A DNA stretch of 64,000 bases from Borrelia turcica IST7 (lineage in GTDB: Bacteria; Spirochaetota; Spirochaetia; Borreliales; Borreliaceae), in assembly GCF_003606285.1 (NCBI RefSeq), contig NZ_CP028884.1, forward strand, positions 248,001 through 312,000. The letters run 5' to 3'. The notes under the pieces are model-generated. The model was not told where the DNA came from. It was given only the letters and a program-made list of their open reading frames with translations, and made no database searches. This document shows positions 53,917 to 62,222 of the stretch, one piece after another. A program made the position numbers and the translations under genes. Numbering within the stretch: the stretch's first letter is position 1; each line of letters opens with the position of its first letter.

Positions 53917-54698
53917 CATTCACCTCCAAGAACACTTCCAACCTGATTTCTATCCTTAGGCGTCAAGAATGTCACTAACTTTTGCTCCAAAATTCTAGGA
54001 TTATCCCCTGCCTGAATTGATAAAATACCTTCAACTATCATCGTTTTCACTGCCGTCTCTTCATTATCTATAGATTCTAACTTAATTTGAACAGGAATAA
54101 ACATCAAATTTGCCATTATTGTACCATAAAGAGTTGTAATAAGAGCAACAGCCATAGAAGAACCCAGAGCTGACTTATCTTCTAAATTTCCAAGAAGAGC
54201 TATAAGTCCAATAAGCGTACCTGTCATTCCAAAAGCAGGAGCAAGCTTTGCCCAAGTTCCAAAAAGATTAGCACCCATCTTGTGTCTCTCCTGCATTTGA
54301 TCTAGTTCAAGATAAAGCATAGTTCTAATTATTTCAGGGTCAGCACCATCAACAACAAGTCTCATTCCAGACTTAAAAAATGGATCATTAATTTGTTCAA
54401 GTTCATCATCAAGAGATAAAAGCCCCTCTTTCCTAGCTTTTTCTGAAAGCTCTACTAAAGTCTTTATGTTAGACGCCTTAGCAAAAGAACTCTTTTTAAA
54501 GAAAAAGCCTAAATAAGTAGGTATTTTCTTAACAGCAATAATTTCTGAAGAAGCCATAAGTGCAGAAAAAGAACCAACAACCGTAATAAATACAGAACTT
54601 AAATCCCAAAAAACCCCTAATCCTGTTGGAGTAAATGCCATAGAAATTAAAATAGCTCCAAATCCAACTCCCCACCCAAGTATACTAGCCAAATTCAT
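53916..54698 (-). CDS. motA: MotA stator protein
   Basis: 260 aa, four membrane helices (two near the N-terminus, two at ~145-205) and a large cytoplasmic loop between helices 2 and 3 containing the charged EQINDPFFKSGMRLVVDG region that meets FliG. The family segment KLAPAFGMTGTLIGLIALL near 150 carries the proton-path Pro. It overlaps flbD by 4 bases. Confidence 0.96.
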   Translation of the reverse strand: MNLASILGWGVGFGAILISMAFTPTGLGVFWDLSSVFITVVGSFSALMASSEIIAVKKIPTYLGFFFKKSSFAKASNIKTLVELSEKARKEGLLSLDDELEQINDPFFKSGMRLVVDGADPEIIRTMLYLELDQMQERHKMGANLFGTWAKLAPAFGMTGTLIGLIALLGNLEDKSALGSSMAVALITTLYGTIMANLMFIPVQIKLESIDNEETAVKTMIVEGILSIQAGDNPRILEQKLVTFLTPKDRNQVGSVLGGE

Positions 54699-54916
54699 AA
54701 CCCAACTCCCTCATCCTCTTGTGTAACTTTACCTAAAAAAGCAACCTCTCTTCTATACATTTTAATTCTATCTACCACCTCTTCTATATTTTCTTTTACA
54801 ACTAATTTCTTACCATTCATCAGAAGAATCGTAGTATCGGGATTAGCCTCAATACTCTCAATATGATAAGGATTTAAGTAATAACCATCTCCATTTAATT
54901 TAGTTACATAAATCAT
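54695..54916 (-). CDS. flbD: FlbD-family small motility protein
   Basis: 73-aa cytoplasmic protein of the FlbD (SwrD-like) family, marked by I-x-V-T-x-L-N-G and Y-x-x-N-P-x-H-I-E-x-I-E near the N-terminus (TKLNGDGYYLNPYHIESIEA) and TTILLMNGKKLVVKENIEEV. In Bacillus the family boosts stator torque; it lies next to motA here, which fits. Overlap of 4 bases with motA. Confidence 0.9.
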   Translation of the reverse strand: MIYVTKLNGDGYYLNPYHIESIEANPDTTILLMNGKKLVVKENIEEVVDRIKMYRREVAFLGKVTQEDEGVGL

Positions 54917-54927
54917 ACATCAAAACA

Positions 54928-56256
54928 CTATGCCTTAAGTCTTACAAGTTCCTGTAATAACTGATCTGAAGTAGTAATAGTCTTAGCATTAGCTTGAAAC
55001 CCTCTCTGTGTAACGATCATATCTGTAAATTGTTCCGCAAGATCAACATTAGCCATCTCTAAGACTCCCGCCCTAATAGTACCAAGACCTGCAAACCCAG
55101 TTTCACCTATTCTAACCTGACCTGAATTACTTGTCTCAATAAAATTAGTATCACCCGCTTTAGCAAGTCCTCCAGGATTAATAAATGACGCAAGAGCAAT
55201 CTTTCCAATATCTCTTCTAATACCATTTGAATAAACTCCTGTTATGACTCCATTTTGATCTATTTCATAATTTTCCATATAGCCCATTCCATATCCATCC
55301 TGAACAATAGCCTTTGTTGTGCTTGCATCAGCAAATTGAGTAATTGAATTAGTATAACTACCAACATTTCCAAGTCTAAAATTAACAGTTTGCACTTCCC
55401 CAGCCTCGCCAACATTAGCACCAGGAACACCAAATGTTATAGGAAATTCAAGCAAATCTCCTACCTGCCCCACTTGACCATTTAAAGAAAGTAATGCACC
55501 CTCATTATTAAAGCCTATTGAAAAGTTAGAATTCTCCTCTCCATTCACTAAAACTGTAGCATTCCATGCATTAGGAGTAGCTGGATCCTTTACAACTCTA
55601 AGCTCCACAATACTAGTATTCCCAAATCCATCATAAACCGTCTTATTAACAACCCAAGTTCCACGAGCAACATCCAATTCACTAGAACCTTCTTCAATTA
55701 TAGGTAACCTCTTGTCAAGATTGCAGGCAAAAGTAATATACTCAGTAGCCTTAGCCCCTTCTTTGTCTCCAATAGGAATAACTAAATCTTCAACATCAGA
55801 AGATGTATTAATAACCTGTTGTCCTCCAATAGTCCTTGCCATCCATCCTTGAATCCTCATTCCATTTGCAGGATTTACAAGATTGCGTTCAGAATCAATA
55901 TCAAACGCACCAGCTCTTGTATAAAAAGAATTATTGCCTTCTCTTAAAATAAAGAATCCATTACCACTAACTCCAAGGTCAGAAGCCTTCTGAGTACTTT
56001 GAAAAGATCCTTGAGTATGAATCGTATCCACTGTAGCAACACTCATACCAAGCCCAACCTGCTTAGGATTAGTACCACCCCGCCCCTCAGTAGGACGAGA
56101 TGCCCCAGAAATACTCTGAGATATCATATCTTGAAAATTAACTCTTCCCTTTTTAAAGCCAATTGTATTCACATTTGCAATATTATTACCAACAACATCC
56201 ATCCTAGTTTGATGATTCTGAAGACCAGAAACACCAGAATATAAAGATCTCATCAT
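54928..56256 (-). CDS. flgE: Flagellar hook protein FlgE
   Basis: 442 aa hook subunit. The N-terminal MMRSLYSGVSGLQNHQTRMD and NNIANVNTIGFKKGRVNF are the rod/hook signature, and the C-terminal helix contains ANAKTITTSDQLLQELV. K165 and C178 are present at the positions that form the lysinoalanine cross-link between hook subunits in Treponema denticola, the reason spirochaete hooks appear as stable high-mass multimers. Strong GGAGGAG 7 bases before the ATG. Confidence 0.97.
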   Translation of the reverse strand: MMRSLYSGVSGLQNHQTRMDVVGNNIANVNTIGFKKGRVNFQDMISQSISGASRPTEGRGGTNPKQVGLGMSVATVDTIHTQGSFQSTQKASDLGVSGNGFFILREGNNSFYTRAGAFDIDSERNLVNPANGMRIQGWMARTIGGQQVINTSSDVEDLVIPIGDKEGAKATEYITFACNLDKRLPIIEEGSSELDVARGTWVVNKTVYDGFGNTSIVELRVVKDPATPNAWNATVLVNGEENSNFSIGFNNEGALLSLNGQVGQVGDLLEFPITFGVPGANVGEAGEVQTVNFRLGNVGSYTNSITQFADASTTKAIVQDGYGMGYMENYEIDQNGVITGVYSNGIRRDIGKIALASFINPGGLAKAGDTNFIETSNSGQVRIGETGFAGLGTIRAGVLEMANVDLAEQFTDMIVTQRGFQANAKTITTSDQLLQELVRLKA

Positions 56257-56260
56257 ACAA

Positions 56261-56695
56261 TTACTCCTCCAAACCTATTGACAAAATATTTTCATAAGCA
56301 TAATATTTTCCATCTACCATAATTTTCGGATTTACTCCTGCCTTAATATTTGTTACCTTGCCCTTAATAATCTCTCCATCAACATGTTCAAATTCAACTA
56401 TCTTACCTAATAAATCTAAATCTCTATTTATAGAAAGCGAAGAGGATAGCTTTTCAAAAGATTTACTCATATTTGTCATTTGCTCAAGAGCAGAAAATTG
56501 TGCCATCTGAGCAATAAACTCTTTATCTTTCATCGGATCTGTAGGATCCTGATATCTAAGTTGAGTAATAAGAAGTTTTAAAAAATCATCCCTACCAAGA
56601 TTAGCGCCTTTAGACCCTCTCTCTACACTAGCATTAGAAGCCTCTTTGACCCTACCTACATTAATTAAGCTAGAAATATTTTCAATTGTATTCAC
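56261..56695 (-). CDS. flgD: FlgD hook cap/scaffold protein
   Basis: 144 aa. The N-terminal FlgD signature is clear: GRDDFLKLLITQLRYQDP, then KEFIAQMAQFSALEQM (residues ~33-75). The remaining ~60 residues form one small beta domain. Most FlgD proteins exceed 200 aa, so the C-terminal part is reduced, which seems normal for spirochaetes. It caps the growing hook. 4 bases separate it from flgE. Confidence 0.93.
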   Translation of the reverse strand: MNTIENISSLINVGRVKEASNASVERGSKGANLGRDDFLKLLITQLRYQDPTDPMKDKEFIAQMAQFSALEQMTNMSKSFEKLSSSLSINRDLDLLGKIVEFEHVDGEIIKGKVTNIKAGVNPKIMVDGKYYAYENILSIGLEE

Positions 56696-56705
56696 TTACC
56701 CTCCA

Positions 56706-57878
56706 TCAAACAATAAAATTAATACTTTTTTCTAAATCACCAGAAATTTCAACATCATCTTCAAGTTTAAATATTTTGCTCTCATCAAAAGAAAACCCTC
56801 GTCCCTCACCTTGATCTTTAAAATAACCAGAAAAAAATCCAGAATCACTACCCGCAAGAGAAAGACTCAAACTAGTATTAAACCCATTATCATCTAACAT
56901 TTTGCTGATTGAATACATATTTTGCTCAAAAAGAGCTCTAACATTTTGATTATCAACTATTATCCTACCAAATAAATTATTATTAGAATCAAGATTTAAA
57001 TTAATTCGTATGCTACCAAGCTCTCTAGGCTTTAAAATCAATCTAATCTCTCCTGTATCATTCGATTTTAACACAATCTTAGCCTTATCCACAATATTGT
57101 GATTAACCTTTAAATTCCACTCTGACATTAAGTTATCATTAATATTACCAATAAAAGATTCTTTATTGTATTTTACTGTGTCAGAACTATAAAGATCACC
57201 AACAAATTCTCCCATTCCATCAAATGCTTCTTTAATATTATATTTATTAACAGAATTTTCATTATCAACTACTCTAAACCTAGCCTCTACATTAAACAAT
57301 TCCCGTACACCATCATTTCTCTTAAAATTCTTAACATCAATATTAATAATATTCTTTTCCTTATCTCTTTTTTCAAGATCCAATTCATTATAACTAGAAT
57401 CAAGATCTACGCGTACGATATCAAAACCCAAAAGAGAATTCATGTTTCCAAACAAAACATTAATCTCAGACAGAAAATTTTCAATACCCTTTATTATTTC
57501 CTTCTGATTAATAAGTCTATCACCAGACAAATTTTCACCCAAAGCTCTAAAATTTTCAAAACCCGATAAATTACCCATCTTTTTTACTAAAGATTTCAAA
57601 TCAGACATAAAACCAGCATCACTAAGTTTTTCAAAAGCAAAAGTCTTATCTAAAGACATCTTTTTAAATTTCTTATCTATAAGGCCATTGCCTTTTAAAA
57701 ATCTCAAAAAATCTAAAACAGAACCTCTAATTTTAGATACACCTTTCATTTCTGAAAAAATAAGATCCAAAAATCCACCTTTACGTCCTTTATCCAAAAG
57801 ACCATCTAAATTTACCAAACCTAAGTCTTTACTCAATAAGTTAAAATTATTTGAAACAACCTTACTTAAATTATCCAT
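56706..57878 (-). CDS. fliK: FliK-like hook-length control protein (FlbC)
   Basis: 390 aa. The first ~250 residues are variable and hydrophilic. Residues ~265-355 match the Flg_hook domain: GEIRLILKPRELGSIRINL, then GRIIVDNQNVRALFEQNM and LDDNGF. This is the secreted ruler that stops hook growth and triggers the FlhB switch. Position before flgD supports it. Known as flbC in Borrelia literature. Confidence 0.87.
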   Translation of the reverse strand: MDNLSKVVSNNFNLLSKDLGLVNLDGLLDKGRKGGFLDLIFSEMKGVSKIRGSVLDFLRFLKGNGLIDKKFKKMSLDKTFAFEKLSDAGFMSDLKSLVKKMGNLSGFENFRALGENLSGDRLINQKEIIKGIENFLSEINVLFGNMNSLLGFDIVRVDLDSSYNELDLEKRDKEKNIINIDVKNFKRNDGVRELFNVEARFRVVDNENSVNKYNIKEAFDGMGEFVGDLYSSDTVKYNKESFIGNINDNLMSEWNLKVNHNIVDKAKIVLKSNDTGEIRLILKPRELGSIRINLNLDSNNNLFGRIIVDNQNVRALFEQNMYSISKMLDDNGFNTSLSLSLAGSDSGFFSGYFKDQGEGRGFSFDESKIFKLEDDVEISGDLEKSINFIV

Positions 57879-57881
57879 AAA

Positions 57882-58496
57882 TCACTCCAACGAACCAACA
57901 GACATCTTTCTCATCAATACAGCAGCTTTCTTAGCATCCATAAGAGATAACCAATAAGGAACAATAGATGCACGTCCCTCCTTTTTAGAAACATCTTCTA
58001 CCTTACGTATATAAGATATTGCAATCTCATCATTAAGTTCCTCAAGCCTTCTAACCGCATCTTCTGGTGGCATATTCATTAAATATAGAGCAGACTGTAC
58101 AAAATTTGCGTCCTCATCTTTATACTTGTTAACAATATCATCAATCACCTTCTGTTTTAAATCTAAATCTCTTTGCTTTTGATTCAGTTCGGCTTCAAGC
58201 TTATTCAAACTATCTTCTCTTTCCTTTAATTCCTCTCTTAACTTTTCAACTTGTTGGCTCTTAATATCAATAGCTTCTCTTTCCTTTATCATTCTAATTT
58301 CATCAAGACTAATATGTGTATCCTCAAAAGGTTGCATATTTTCACTAAAAAATAAATTCTTTACATACAGTGGAAAATAATCTCTAGTTCTATATATTCC
58401 AAATAAATCAATCAAAAAAAATGAAAGTCCCATGAAAAAAACAATCAAAAAAAGCCATAAACATAGTCTAGATAAGAATGACAAAACACTACTCAT
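57882..58496 (-). CDS. flbB: FlbB, periplasmic-flagellar collar protein
   Basis: 204 aa. One membrane helix at residues ~13-33, a coiled coil at ~63-115 (heptads through KLREELKEREDSLNKLEAEL), and a C-terminal MotE/MgtE-N-like helical domain (MNMPPEDAVRRLEELND). In B. burgdorferi FlbB is the base of the spirochaete-specific collar that helps place stators and orient flagella. It overlaps the fliJ-like start by 8 bases. The MotE likeness explains the location beside stator and export genes. Confidence 0.9.
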   Translation of the reverse strand: MSSVLSFLSRLCLWLFLIVFFMGLSFFLIDLFGIYRTRDYFPLYVKNLFFSENMQPFEDTHISLDEIRMIKEREAIDIKSQQVEKLREELKEREDSLNKLEAELNQKQRDLDLKQKVIDDIVNKYKDEDANFVQSALYLMNMPPEDAVRRLEELNDEIAISYIRKVEDVSKKEGRASIVPYWLSLMDAKKAAVLMRKMSVGSLE

Positions 58497-58920
58497 TACT
58501 ATTCCCTAATTTTCTACAAATTTCATAGTTAACATATTCATCTAAAAATGAACTTTCTTTTTTTTCTTTTCCCTTAATTATAGTATCATTTAAAATTTTT
58601 ATTAATATTTTGACCTTCTTTTCTTCTTTATACTTTTCTAAATAAGTATCATAATGCTTATTATATTCATTCTTCAATTTTACAAGCTTTTTTAATTCTT
58701 CTTTCTTTTTAAAATTTAAATAATCCAAATAATTCCCCTTACAAAGAATATCTACATTGTTTAATTCCTTTACACAATTAGGAACTTCATCAATAAACTT
58801 TTCTATTTTTGAAATATTATCATTTATATTCATTAAATTAATTTCACTAAATTTCTTATCATAAGTTTTAACAACTAATATTTTTTCAAATTTCTTCTTT
58901 TTAAATATTAAATCACTCAA
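58489..58920 (-). CDS. fliJ: FliJ-like export chaperone (FlbA)
   Basis: 143 aa, almost entirely charged alpha helix and coiled coil with high Lys, Glu and Asn, which is the FliJ plan. Primary sequence is too divergent for a motif; the assignment rests on length, helicity and the position right after fliI, where fliJ is usually found. FliJ couples the FliI ATPase ring to FlhA. It overlaps fliI by 4 bases. Confidence 0.78.
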   Translation of the reverse strand: MSDLIFKKKKFEKILVVKTYDKKFSEINLMNINDNISKIEKFIDEVPNCVKELNNVDILCKGNYLDYLNFKKKEELKKLVKLKNEYNKHYDTYLEKYKEEKKVKILIKILNDTIIKGKEKKESSFLDEYVNYEICRKLGNSNE

Positions 58921-60224
58921 GCTAATATTTCTCTTATCTCATTATCTAAATTTTCAAAATCAAATTCTTCTTGCATTCCCTGAGACACAAAATCAATAAT
59001 CTTTGGGTATTTTGAAATTGCTAAATCAACCTCTTTATTAGACCCCTTAAGATAAATTCCTGTCTTAATCAAATCTTCATAATTTTTATAAACTGACAAT
59101 AAATTTCTAATTTTAGATATTAATTTCTGTTTTTCAAAATTTACTATCCTATGAAGAGACCTTGAAGTAGAACTTAAAATGTTAATAGAAGGATAAACTC
59201 CTCTATCAGACAAATCCCTATCCAAAATGATATGTCCGTCCAAAATAGCCTTCATACTATCAGCTATGGGTTCTGTAAAGTCATCACCCTCAACAAGAAC
59301 AGTATAAAACCCTGTGATACTACCCTTACCATTAAGACCTGAACGCTCAAGCAAAATAGGGATTTCTACAAAAACAGAAGGAGGATAGCCCTTAGCTGTA
59401 GGTGGTTCCCCCATAGAAAGACCTATTTCTCTTTTTGCACTTGCAAATCTTGTAATTGAATCAAATAGTAAAATAACATCTAAACCTTTATCTCTAAAAT
59501 GCTCAGCTATTAATGTCGCAGTATAAGCACCCTTATATCTTGAAATAGGAGATTCATCAGAAGTTGATACAACCAAAACACTTTTTTTTAAACGCTCTTC
59601 TCCTAGCTCATACTTAATAAATTCATTAAGCTCACGCCCCCTCTCTCCAATAAATGCAATAACATTAACATCCGCCTTTGAATGCTTAGCAATCATACCA
59701 AGCAAAGTAGATTTACCCACCCCAGCACCAGAGAAAATACCTACACGCTGCCCCTTTGCAATTGGTAAAAATCCATCAAGAACCCTTACTCCAGTACTTA
59801 TTTGTTCAGAAAAAACGCCTCTGCTTAGGGGATTAATTCTCCTAAAGCCTATTTCTTTATAATGCTTACAAAAAAACTGCCCCTTATTATCAATAGGTCT
59901 ACCAAGCGAATCAATCACCCTTCCAAGCAGTTCATCACTAAGATTAATCTGAGGTCTTTTATTTAAAGAATAAACCTTATCTCCAACCTCAATACCATCA
60001 AAACCTTCATAAGCCATAAGACTAACCAAAGATCCATTAAAACCCAATACTTCAGCATATATTTTTTTCCCATTTCTCTGCTCAATCAGGCATAAATCCC
60101 CTATCCCACATTTTGGACCCAAACTCTCAACTAAAAGACCCTTAATCTTCTTTATCTTCCCAACAAGAGATATAGGCTCCACATTATCTAATACTTTTGA
60201 ATAACTCTCAAAGAAATCGTCCAT
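58917..60224 (-). CDS. fliI: FliI flagellar export ATPase
   Basis: 435 aa ATPase that unfolds and delivers export substrates. Walker A GIFSGAGVGKSTLLGM near residue 165, Walker B VILLFDSITRFA near 250 and the family PPTAKGYPPSVF near 273 are all present. I start at the ATG at 60224 (MDDFFES) with TTGGGA as RBS; the frame opens 12 bases earlier at TTG with no good site. An 18-bp hairpin ends just before this RBS. Confidence 0.95.
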   Translation of the reverse strand: MDDFFESYSKVLDNVEPISLVGKIKKIKGLLVESLGPKCGIGDLCLIEQRNGKKIYAEVLGFNGSLVSLMAYEGFDGIEVGDKVYSLNKRPQINLSDELLGRVIDSLGRPIDNKGQFFCKHYKEIGFRRINPLSRGVFSEQISTGVRVLDGFLPIAKGQRVGIFSGAGVGKSTLLGMIAKHSKADVNVIAFIGERGRELNEFIKYELGEERLKKSVLVVSTSDESPISRYKGAYTATLIAEHFRDKGLDVILLFDSITRFASAKREIGLSMGEPPTAKGYPPSVFVEIPILLERSGLNGKGSITGFYTVLVEGDDFTEPIADSMKAILDGHIILDRDLSDRGVYPSINILSSTSRSLHRIVNFEKQKLISKIRNLLSVYKNYEDLIKTGIYLKGSNKEVDLAISKYPKIIDFVSQGMQEEFDFENLDNEIREILA

Positions 60225-60235
60225 TAATATTCCCA

Positions 60236-60274
60236 AGAAGAAAGACTTAAGAAAAATTCTTAAGTCTTTCTTCT
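60236..60274 (-). repeat. 18-bp perfect inverted repeat at the fliH-fliI junction
   Basis: AGAAGAAAGACTTAAGAA (60236-60253) and its exact reverse complement TTCTTAAGTCTTTCTTCT (60257-60274) are separated by AAA. In the minus-strand transcript it forms an 18-bp stem with a 3-base loop, covering the last codons and stop of fliH and ending about one base before the fliI ribosome site. No U run follows it, so it is not a normal terminator. A translation-coupling or mRNA-processing element is the likely reading. Confidence 0.8.
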
Positions 60275-61158
60275 ATCCTATCAAGCTGAGATGAAATACG
60301 TGCATCAATTTCTCCAAAATCCGTTTCAATAACACAACCACCCTTTCCTATATTTACATCCTCAATAACTTCTAAATGTTCTATAAAATTAAACTTAGAA
60401 ATGAACTCATTCTTCTCATGTCTAACAATATCTACATCATCAAGATTAACTCGAATAATAATATTTGTTTTATTTTTTATTTTTCTTAAAGCTTCATTCA
60501 CATTTTCTATGACAACATTCTTTTGAGTGTCTACAATTTTTTTAACCACTTTAACTGCAATCTGCATGACAAGCTTCATTATCTGATCCCCTGAAGATTC
60601 AAGAATTTCTCTCCTCTTTGCAACTAAAGACGCTATCATACTATTTAATTTGCCTAATAACCTATCAAAATCTTCACAACCCTTACTAAAGCCTGCTTCA
60701 TATCCTTCTTTTCTTCCCATAGTAGTTGCAACCTCAAGTTCATTCTTCAACCTATCTTCATACTCTTTTACTATTTTTTCAATTTCAAGATTAGACTCTC
60801 TCTCTATTGCCTCTTTTTTACCCTCAGCTTCTCTTTGCAAAACTTCGGATCTCTCATTAGCTAAATCCACTATTTTACTAGCCTGCTCCCTAGCTTCTCT
60901 AAGAATCCTAGCAGATTCTTCTTCTATTTCCTTCCTAGCAAGCTCACGTCCATTATCAAGCTCTTCTTGAAGTTTTACTCTCTTGTCCATTAAAATTTCA
61001 AGTTCATTCCTAAGACTAACAACCTGATTATCTATATCAAAAACTTCATTTTCTTTTTTTCTAATTTCCAAAGATTCAAAAATAGGATTCGCAATCTCAA
61101 CAAATTCCAACTTTACTACATTTGTAATTTCTTTTGATTTATATAAAATCTTAGGCAA
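60247..61158 (-). CDS. fliH: FliH export ATPase regulator
   Basis: 303 aa. A long glutamate- and lysine-rich coiled coil fills residues ~35-150, followed by the FliH C-terminal domain (KVVKKIVDTQKNVVIENVNE, then GGCVIETDFGEIDARISSQL), a family hallmark. It holds FliI at the C ring. At 303 aa it is longer than the E. coli protein (~230), through the coiled coil. TTG start at 61158 with AAAGGAG upstream. Confidence 0.92.
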   Translation of the reverse strand: MPKILYKSKEITNVVKLEFVEIANPIFESLEIRKKENEVFDIDNQVVSLRNELEILMDKRVKLQEELDNGRELARKEIEEESARILREAREQASKIVDLANERSEVLQREAEGKKEAIERESNLEIEKIVKEYEDRLKNELEVATTMGRKEGYEAGFSKGCEDFDRLLGKLNSMIASLVAKRREILESSGDQIMKLVMQIAVKVVKKIVDTQKNVVIENVNEALRKIKNKTNIIIRVNLDDVDIVRHEKNEFISKFNFIEHLEVIEDVNIGKGGCVIETDFGEIDARISSQLDRIEERLKNFS

Positions 61159-61172
61159 GTAAAACTCCTTTA

Positions 61173-62207
61173 CTAAACAAGCACATCTTCTTCACCGCCT
61201 CTAGAAATCACTATTTCACCCTGCTCCTCCAATTTCCTAATCAAAGAAACAATCTTTTGCTGAGATTCTTCAACATCCTTACGTCTAGTAGGCCCCAAAA
61301 ATTCCATATCTTCTTTAAGCATTCCAGCAGCTCTTTTGGACATATTTTTAAAAATCTTTTCCTGAACAGGAACATCAACGGATTTTAAAGCCTTTGCCAA
61401 TTCTTGCCCATCTATTTCTCTTAAAACTCTTTGTATTGACCTATCATCAAGAAGAACAATATCTTCAAACACAAACATCTTTTTCTTTATTTCTTCGGCA
61501 AGTTCAGGATCTTCCTCTTCAAGAGACTCAATAATAAATTTCTCTGTCTTTCTATCCGCCATATTAATTATCTCAACAACATTATCAACACCACCAGCTG
61601 AAGTATAATCTTCTGAAGATAAAGAGGCCAACTTTTTCTCAAGTACCCTCTCAACTTCCCTTACCACTTCCGGAGAAGTTCTATCCATCAATGCAATCCT
61701 TCTTGCAACATTAGTCTGTATTTCAGTAGGAAGACTTGATAAAATAAATGAAGCTTTTTGAGGATCAAGATATGAAAGTATTAGAGCAATTGTTTGTGGA
61801 TGTTCCTGTTGTATAAAATTTAAAATATTAGCAGGATCTGCTCTTCTAATAAATTCAAAAGGTCTTGACTGTAAAGCAGACCCCAAATTATTAATAATAT
61901 CGACAGCCTTTTGAGTACCAAGAGATTTTTCAAGAAGCTCCCTAGCATAATCTATTCCACCCTTTTGAATAAATTCTTGAGCCATCATCAATTCTTTAAA
62001 TTCCAAAAGAACACTATCTTTAAGTTCAGAAGTAATAGTATCAAGTTTTGCTATCTCAAAGGTTAAAGACTCTATCTCCTCCTGAGAGAGATACTTAAAA
62101 ACCTTAGATGAAATCTCTGAACCTACTGAAACCAATAAAATAGCTGCTTTCTGTTTCCCCGTTAAAGTAGATATATCAAGCGTGTCTTTTTCATTTCTAT
62201 CTTCCAT
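61173..62207 (-). CDS. fliG: FliG C-ring motor protein (FliG2 type)
   Basis: 344 aa. N-terminal domain (KQKAAILLVSVGSEISSKV near residue 18), middle domain with the EHPQTIALILSYL segment near 134, and C-terminal torque domain with FVFEDIVLLDDRSIQRVLREID near 245 carrying the charged residues that meet MotA. Borrelia has two fliG genes; this one, in the main operon after fliF, is the FliG2 type needed for motor assembly and rotation. RBS AAGGA upstream of ATG. Confidence 0.95.
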   Translation of the reverse strand: MEDRNEKDTLDISTLTGKQKAAILLVSVGSEISSKVFKYLSQEEIESLTFEIAKLDTITSELKDSVLLEFKELMMAQEFIQKGGIDYARELLEKSLGTQKAVDIINNLGSALQSRPFEFIRRADPANILNFIQQEHPQTIALILSYLDPQKASFILSSLPTEIQTNVARRIALMDRTSPEVVREVERVLEKKLASLSSEDYTSAGGVDNVVEIINMADRKTEKFIIESLEEEDPELAEEIKKKMFVFEDIVLLDDRSIQRVLREIDGQELAKALKSVDVPVQEKIFKNMSKRAAGMLKEDMEFLGPTRRKDVEESQQKIVSLIRKLEEQGEIVISRGGEEDVLV

Positions 62208-62222
62208 AAACTCTATTATCCT

